Source: TMED108 sp036166415 (lineage in GTDB: Bacteria; Fidelibacterota; Marinisomatia; Marinisomatales; TCS55). Taken from it: a stretch of 10,610 bases of DNA. The notes below the pieces were generated by a model. It searched no databases. It was not told the origin of the DNA and worked only from the letters and a program-made list of their open reading frames with translations. A program made the position numbers and the translations under genes. Positions 7,551-10,610 of the stretch are shown in pieces (positions within the stretch are counted from its first letter, which is position 1; each line of letters opens with the position of its first letter). The stretch is taken from positions 1 through 10,610 of the forward strand of contig JAYZHP010000105.1 of NCBI GenBank assembly GCA_036166415.1, written 5' to 3'.

Positions 7551-8924
7551 ATGAAAAAGGAAATGTATAGCTCAGAAATCACCGTTCTTAGAGACACGTT
7601 TAGAAGGCTGCTCCGTAGACATGCAAAAACCAATATTGTTAAGTTGATTGATAAAACGCATCCTGCAGATTTAGCATTAATTTTTAGATATTTTAATGAT
7701 TCCGAGCAAGATTCTATTTTTTCAAGTATGTCTGCTTCAGAAGAAACTGTTGAGTTTTTAAATGAACTGGATGAATCTATCACGACGCGATTAATTGAAA
7801 ATGAAGCACCGAATAGGCTTGCGGAAATTTTAGAACAGGCAAGCTCTAATGAGCAGGCTTATTTAATGGGTCTTGTGGATGATAAATTCGCTGCTTCGGT
7901 TATTGAATTGTTACAAGCTGAAGAACAAGAAGAGCTTGAGGAAATGATGGCCTATCCTGAAGACAGTGCAGGAATTCTCATGCATACCGATGTATTCACT
8001 TTGCATGAAGATACAAAGGCTAGAGAAGCTATTTATGCCCTTCAAGATCAGGAAGAAGCTGAAATGGTCTTTTACTTGTATACATTGGATGATGATGGGA
8101 GGCTGACTGGGGTAATTTCCCTTCGAGATTTAGTGACTACTCCTAGCGATACTATGCTCAAAGATATTATGTCAAAAAACATTCAAGCGGTTAGGCCAGA
8201 AACCGATCAAGAAGAAGTTGCAAGAATAGTTTCGCAATATAATTTTCTGGCTGTTCCTGTTGTTGATTCCGATGAACAGCTTCTTGGTATTGTTACTGTT
8301 GATAACGTGGTTGATGTTATTCGAGAAGAAGCAACGGAAGACTTTTTACAACTTGCTGGAGCAGGTAAGGATAGGGAAATATTACTTAAATCTTCTTGGG
8401 AGAATGCTCGTATTCGCTTGCCGTGGCTATTCGCAAGTTGGATTGGTGGCATTATGGCTGCATTTATTATTGGAATATTTGATAATATATTAGAAAACGC
8501 AATAGCATTGGCAGCATTTATACCTGTCATTATTGGTATGGGGGGCAATGTTGGAACGCAATCCTCTACAATGATTGTACGGGGATTAGCAACAGGTAGG
8601 GTCAGCTTTGAGAATTCGGTAAAAGTATTATTTAAAGAAATGCGCGTGGGGTTAATTTTGGGTATTCTCTATGGAATTCTGCTTGGCGTGTTTGCAATCT
8701 TTCAATTTATTGATACTTCCCCATTGCTTGGATTTGTAGTAGGCTTAAGTATTTGTGTTTCTATGATTTTAGCTGCAACAATTGGATCTTTAGTTCCTTT
8801 AATATTAAATAGATTTGATGTGGATCCAGCAATCGCAACTGGTCCCTTTGTAACCACAGCAATCGATATTCTTGGTGTCGCTTTTTATTTCTTAATTGCA
8901 CAATCTCTATTGGGAGTTAGCTAA
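7551..8924 (+). CDS. mgtE: Magnesium transporter MgtE
   Basis: Dimeric, magnesium-gated Mg2+ channel of the inner membrane; the cytoplasmic domains sense Mg2+ and close the pore when it is plentiful. The 457 residues follow the full family plan: an N-terminal superhelical MgtE_N domain (about 10-135), two CBS domains (about 140-260), the connecting plug helix (about 262-288) and a five-helix membrane domain (about 290-455). Signatures in the pore domain are GMGGNVGTQSSTMIVRGLA (329-347) and the DVDPAIATGPFVTTAIDILG stretch (423-442), whose Asp439 corresponds to the conserved pore aspartate. Many acidic residues line the N and CBS domains, as expected for Mg2+ sensing. The gene begins one base after the CPBP-family stop and ends one base before the next start, so it belongs to a tight operon. 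There is no room for a dedicated Mg2+ riboswitch leader directly upstream. Length and motifs look complete. Confidence 0.95.
   Translation: MKKEMYSSEITVLRDTFRRLLRRHAKTNIVKLIDKTHPADLALIFRYFNDSEQDSIFSSMSASEETVEFLNELDESITTRLIENEAPNRLAEILEQASSNEQAYLMGLVDDKFAASVIELLQAEEQEELEEMMAYPEDSAGILMHTDVFTLHEDTKAREAIYALQDQEEAEMVFYLYTLDDDGRLTGVISLRDLVTTPSDTMLKDIMSKNIQAVRPETDQEEVARIVSQYNFLAVPVVDSDEQLLGIVTVDNVVDVIREEATEDFLQLAGAGKDREILLKSSWENARIRLPWLFASWIGGIMAAFIIGIFDNILENAIALAAFIPVIIGMGGNVGTQSSTMIVRGLATGRVSFENSVKVLFKEMRVGLILGILYGILLGVFAIFQFIDTSPLLGFVVGLSICVSMILAATIGSLVPLILNRFDVDPAIATGPFVTTAIDILGVAFYFLIAQSLLGVS
8912..8916 (+). promoter_or_regulatory. Ribosome binding site of the small membrane protein gene
   Basis: GGGAG at 8912-8916, inside the last codons of mgtE, lies 9 bases before the ATG at 8926. 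It supports that start over the in-frame ATG at 8896. Confidence 0.5.
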
Positions 8925-8925
8925 T

Positions 8926-9303
8926 ATGAAACAATATCTTAAAACACATTGGAAGCATATCGTTGTTTGGACCGTTATTGTTTCTGTAATTGTTGTAGCA
9001 TTGCGATATGGAATTGATAAGAAGGCTGTTGTATTTGGTACCGTTTTAATTGGTGTATTTACGCAGGCATTTGCTGGGCTTGCTGCTCTTGTTGGCGCCT
9101 TACCGCTAATTGGTCCATTTATAGTGAAAATATTTGCGCTTCCTATTATTTGGGTCATTCAAGCCACTGGATCCTTTGTGGGAGCTGTGGCAATAAAAAA
9201 AGGCTATAGCAAGGAAATGGTAAAATCAAGAGTGCTTACCTTAGCTTTATCGATTGGAATATTAATAGGATATATCATTGGCCATATTATGCCAATAAGA
9301 TAA
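8926..9303 (+). CDS. Small polytopic membrane protein of unknown family
   Basis: I do not recognise this 125-residue protein. It has a short basic N-terminus (MKQYLKTHWK), a first membrane segment at about 11-27, a charged turn (RYGIDKK), and a long hydrophobic Gly/Ala-rich stretch at about 34-90 that could form two or three helices or a re-entrant hairpin (AGLAALVGALPLIGPFIVKIFALP). A basic loop (KKGYSKEMVKSR, 91-102) and a final helix at about 103-122 follow. The Gly/Pro-rich centre suggests tight helix packing or a channel-like element rather than a simple anchor. The start at 8926 has a GGGAG upstream; an ATG at 8896 in the same frame would add 10 residues read from the mgtE end and is less likely. 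Being one base from mgtE, it may act with the Mg2+ channel or in the envelope, but that is inference from position only. Confidence 0.75.
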   Translation: MKQYLKTHWKHIVVWTVIVSVIVVALRYGIDKKAVVFGTVLIGVFTQAFAGLAALVGALPLIGPFIVKIFALPIIWVIQATGSFVGAVAIKKGYSKEMVKSRVLTLALSIGILIGYIIGHIMPIR

Positions 9304-9311
9304 TTGATGAA

Positions 9312-9737
9312 ATGAATATACTTGTTCTACATGGTCCCAATTTGAATTTAATTGGTAAAGCGTCTGCAAAAATTGGAGATAGTATTACATTGGGGAAAAT
9401 CAATACAGCATTGAAGCGTTCTGCAAAAGATATCAAGGCTGATATAAAAATCCTGCAAACCCACAAGACATATGCTGCAATTAATTTTATTCAAAGAAAC
9501 CGTAATTGGGCAGATGGATTATTGTTTACGCCAATGGCTTGGTTGTTGTATGAATATTCTTTGTTGGAATGTTTACAGGCTTCCGATATATCAACCATTC
9601 AAATAGTTCTGGATGAAAAATATAATTTTAGTAGCGGTAAAGATTCAATTTTCAATAGCTACTGCAAAAAAACATTATCTGGTGATCCCATTAATATTTA
9701 TCTGGATGCGATTAAAGAACTCCATAAAATCATTTAA
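9312..9737 (+). CDS. AroQ-like (type II 3-dehydroquinate dehydratase fold) protein, catalytic residues lost
   Basis: The 141-residue protein has the length and N-terminal signature (ILVLHGPNLNLIG, 3-15) of type II dehydroquinase, which converts 3-dehydroquinate to 3-dehydroshikimate as a dodecamer. The active site, however, is largely missing. My alignment to the known family (Mycobacterium tuberculosis numbering) keeps only Asn12 (Asn10 here). The loop arginine (Arg19) aligns with Ala17, the catalytic Tyr24 with Gly22, Asn75 with Thr73, His81 with Leu79 and His101 with Val99. The family REPxxYG, NPGAxTHTS and VHISN motifs read KASAKIG, TPMAWLLYE and IVLDE. Substrate turnover is therefore unlikely; a structural or regulatory role, or a different ligand, is more plausible. 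The frame is open and well formed, so it is not an obvious decayed gene. It starts 8 bases after the membrane protein gene and overlaps the next gene by 32 bases. Fold family is probable; function is unknown. Confidence 0.72.
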   Translation: MNILVLHGPNLNLIGKASAKIGDSITLGKINTALKRSAKDIKADIKILQTHKTYAAINFIQRNRNWADGLLFTPMAWLLYEYSLLECLQASDISTIQIVLDEKYNFSSGKDSIFNSYCKKTLSGDPINIYLDAIKELHKII

Positions 9738-10610
9738 TTCCTTTATCATTGGCTGTCTTAGTTGTCAATTATTATTGATCAGCTGCGCTCAGCCTGTTAA
9801 TCAGCCAATTGTAGAGGCTAATAGGAAACATATTCCATCAGAGATTATCTTTTATGATGATAGTTTGGGCGCTCAAATTATCACCGATAGTAATTTTTCA
9901 AATGTTAATCAATTGATCACACAAGTGGAAAAGCCCCTTCCAATTGAATACTTAATCAAAGCTATTCAGCCAAATATGCATGATTCTACGCTATCAATGG
10001 TTGCAGAAAGAATAAACAATGAAATTGCTCCAAGCTCAGTCAAAAGAACCTTGCGCGAGATACAACAAAAAGACGGTGCGGTTCATTTTTATTTTAAACT
10101 AGATACAACATACATATTCCAATTATTAAGGAAGAATATCCAATCATTTGCTAATAATAATTATATACACGCTTTATTTAATATTAATCCAAACCCACCC
10201 GAATTTGATCAAATTAGCGCCTCAACAAAACTTGAGCTACCAATTGCTAATTTAGATATCCCCACCAAGGCCTCTAGGCTGCCTAATGCGCTTAGAAGCT
10301 ATCGCTCTGGAATACATAGGGGTATTGATTTCTTTTCAAATTGGGGTACTCCCGTAATGTCGGTTGCCGATGGAATAATTATCAGATCAGATCTATCATA
10401 TAAAGAATATCCTGCAGATTTCAGAAGAGAAATGTTGAAGAGGGCAGCGCTGCTTAATCGCACACCATCTGATATTTTTAACGAACTTCTTCTTGGTCAA
10501 GCTGTGATAATCGATCATGGATTTGAGCTATTCAATGGTTATAGAGCGATAACTATTTACGCGCATTTATCAGATATTAATTCTGAAATAAAACCGGGCT
10601 ATAAAATTAA
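9706..10610 (+). CDS. M23-family peptidase lipoprotein, 3' truncated
   Basis: Probable envelope lipoprotein with a lysostaphin/LytM-type zinc peptidase domain, a class that cleaves peptide cross-links in peptidoglycan. The frame opens at an ATG inside the AroQ-like gene and runs off the window after 301 residues. A basic start (MRLKNSIKS), hydrophobic stretch and LISC lipobox place the lipidated Cys at 27. Residues 28-190 are not recognised. The M23 domain begins near 195 (RSGIHRGIDF) with zinc ligands His204 and Asp208, then GTPVMSVADGIII (214-226), VIIDHG (267-272) and YAHLS with catalytic-type His287. The final HLH zinc motif should lie beyond the window. Between GIII and GQAVIIDHG there are about 37 extra residues where about 8-10 are usual. 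The visible active-site residues are intact, so it is likely a true peptidase rather than a degenerate activator, although the last motif must be seen. Confidence 0.85.
   Translation, partial: MRLKNSIKSFNSFIIGCLSCQLLLISCAQPVNQPIVEANRKHIPSEIIFYDDSLGAQIITDSNFSNVNQLITQVEKPLPIEYLIKAIQPNMHDSTLSMVAERINNEIAPSSVKRTLREIQQKDGAVHFYFKLDTTYIFQLLRKNIQSFANNNYIHALFNINPNPPEFDQISASTKLELPIANLDIPTKASRLPNALRSYRSGIHRGIDFFSNWGTPVMSVADGIIIRSDLSYKEYPADFRREMLKRAALLNRTPSDIFNELLLGQAVIIDHGFELFNGYRAITIYAHLSDINSEIKPGYKI

Noticed and set aside
7480..7551. Mg2+-sensing riboswitch (M-box or ykkC-like leader) upstream of mgtE
   Set aside because: The preceding gene's coding sequence runs to one base before the mgtE ATG, leaving no leader. 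Any Mg2+ control would have to act at the operon start.
8207..8548. Antisense reading frame of 113 codons across mgtE
   Set aside because: It lies opposite a fully conserved MgtE domain and its low-complexity translation shows no family features. The same applies to antisense frames at 421-663, 6886-7248 and 8907-9158.
8896..8925. Earlier in-frame ATG for the small membrane protein, inside mgtE
   Set aside because: It lacks a suitable ribosome binding site. The ATG at 8926, with GGGAG upstream and adjacency to the mgtE stop, is better supported.
9706..9737. Frameshift or gene fusion between the AroQ-like gene and the M23 lipoprotein
   Set aside because: Each frame has its own proper start, and the second encodes a normal lipoprotein signal peptide. 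A 32-base overlap of two genes explains the sequence without an error.

Overview
The window is a compact, AT-rich (about one third G+C by eye) bacterial chromosome segment with no mobile elements, RNA genes or CRISPR arrays that I can see. It is nearly all coding, with eleven genes. The largest non-coding gap is the 136-base divergent region at 4125-4260. The gene set is mostly housekeeping. A rhomboid protease with an acidic C-terminal tail, an archaeal/eukaryal-type ProRS, AT-rich translation leaders and a lipoprotein amidohydrolase together suggest the FCB part of the bacterial tree. A marine Marinimicrobia- or Bacteroidota-like organism would fit, but this is a tentative inference; no rRNA or other decisive marker is present.

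Layout. (1) Bases 1-1119, plus strand: the C-terminal 60% of enolase (eno), overlapping a DivIC/FtsB-type division protein by 4 bases. (2) Bases 1116-4124, minus strand: proS -> recO -> rhomboid protease, with gaps of 10 and 26 bases, so probably one operon. It meets the eno-divIC operon tail to tail with overlapping stop codons. (3) Bases 4125-4260: divergent intergenic region, presumably carrying the promoters for both sides. (4) Bases 4261-6680, plus strand: a YtcJ-like amidohydrolase lipoprotein, coupled through a TTGA overlap to a SpoU/TrmH-family RNA 2'-O-methyltransferase. (5) Bases 6752-10610, plus strand: a CPBP-family membrane protease homologue, the magnesium channel MgtE, a 125-residue unrecognised membrane protein, an AroQ-fold protein and an M23 peptidase lipoprotein that runs off the window. 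These genes are separated by 1 to 8 bases or overlap, so they look co-transcribed.

The most unusual item is the AroQ-like gene at 9312-9737. It keeps the length and N-terminal GPNLNL signature of type II 3-dehydroquinate dehydratase but appears to have lost nearly every catalytic residue, so it looks like a pseudoenzyme or a repurposed fold. It sits between an uncharacterised membrane protein next to mgtE and a cell-wall peptidase with an enlarged loop in its catalytic domain. Whether mgtE, the membrane protein, the AroQ-like protein and the M23 lipoprotein form a conserved functional cassette is the main open question. I see no clear defence, toxin-antitoxin or other undescribed multi-gene system here.
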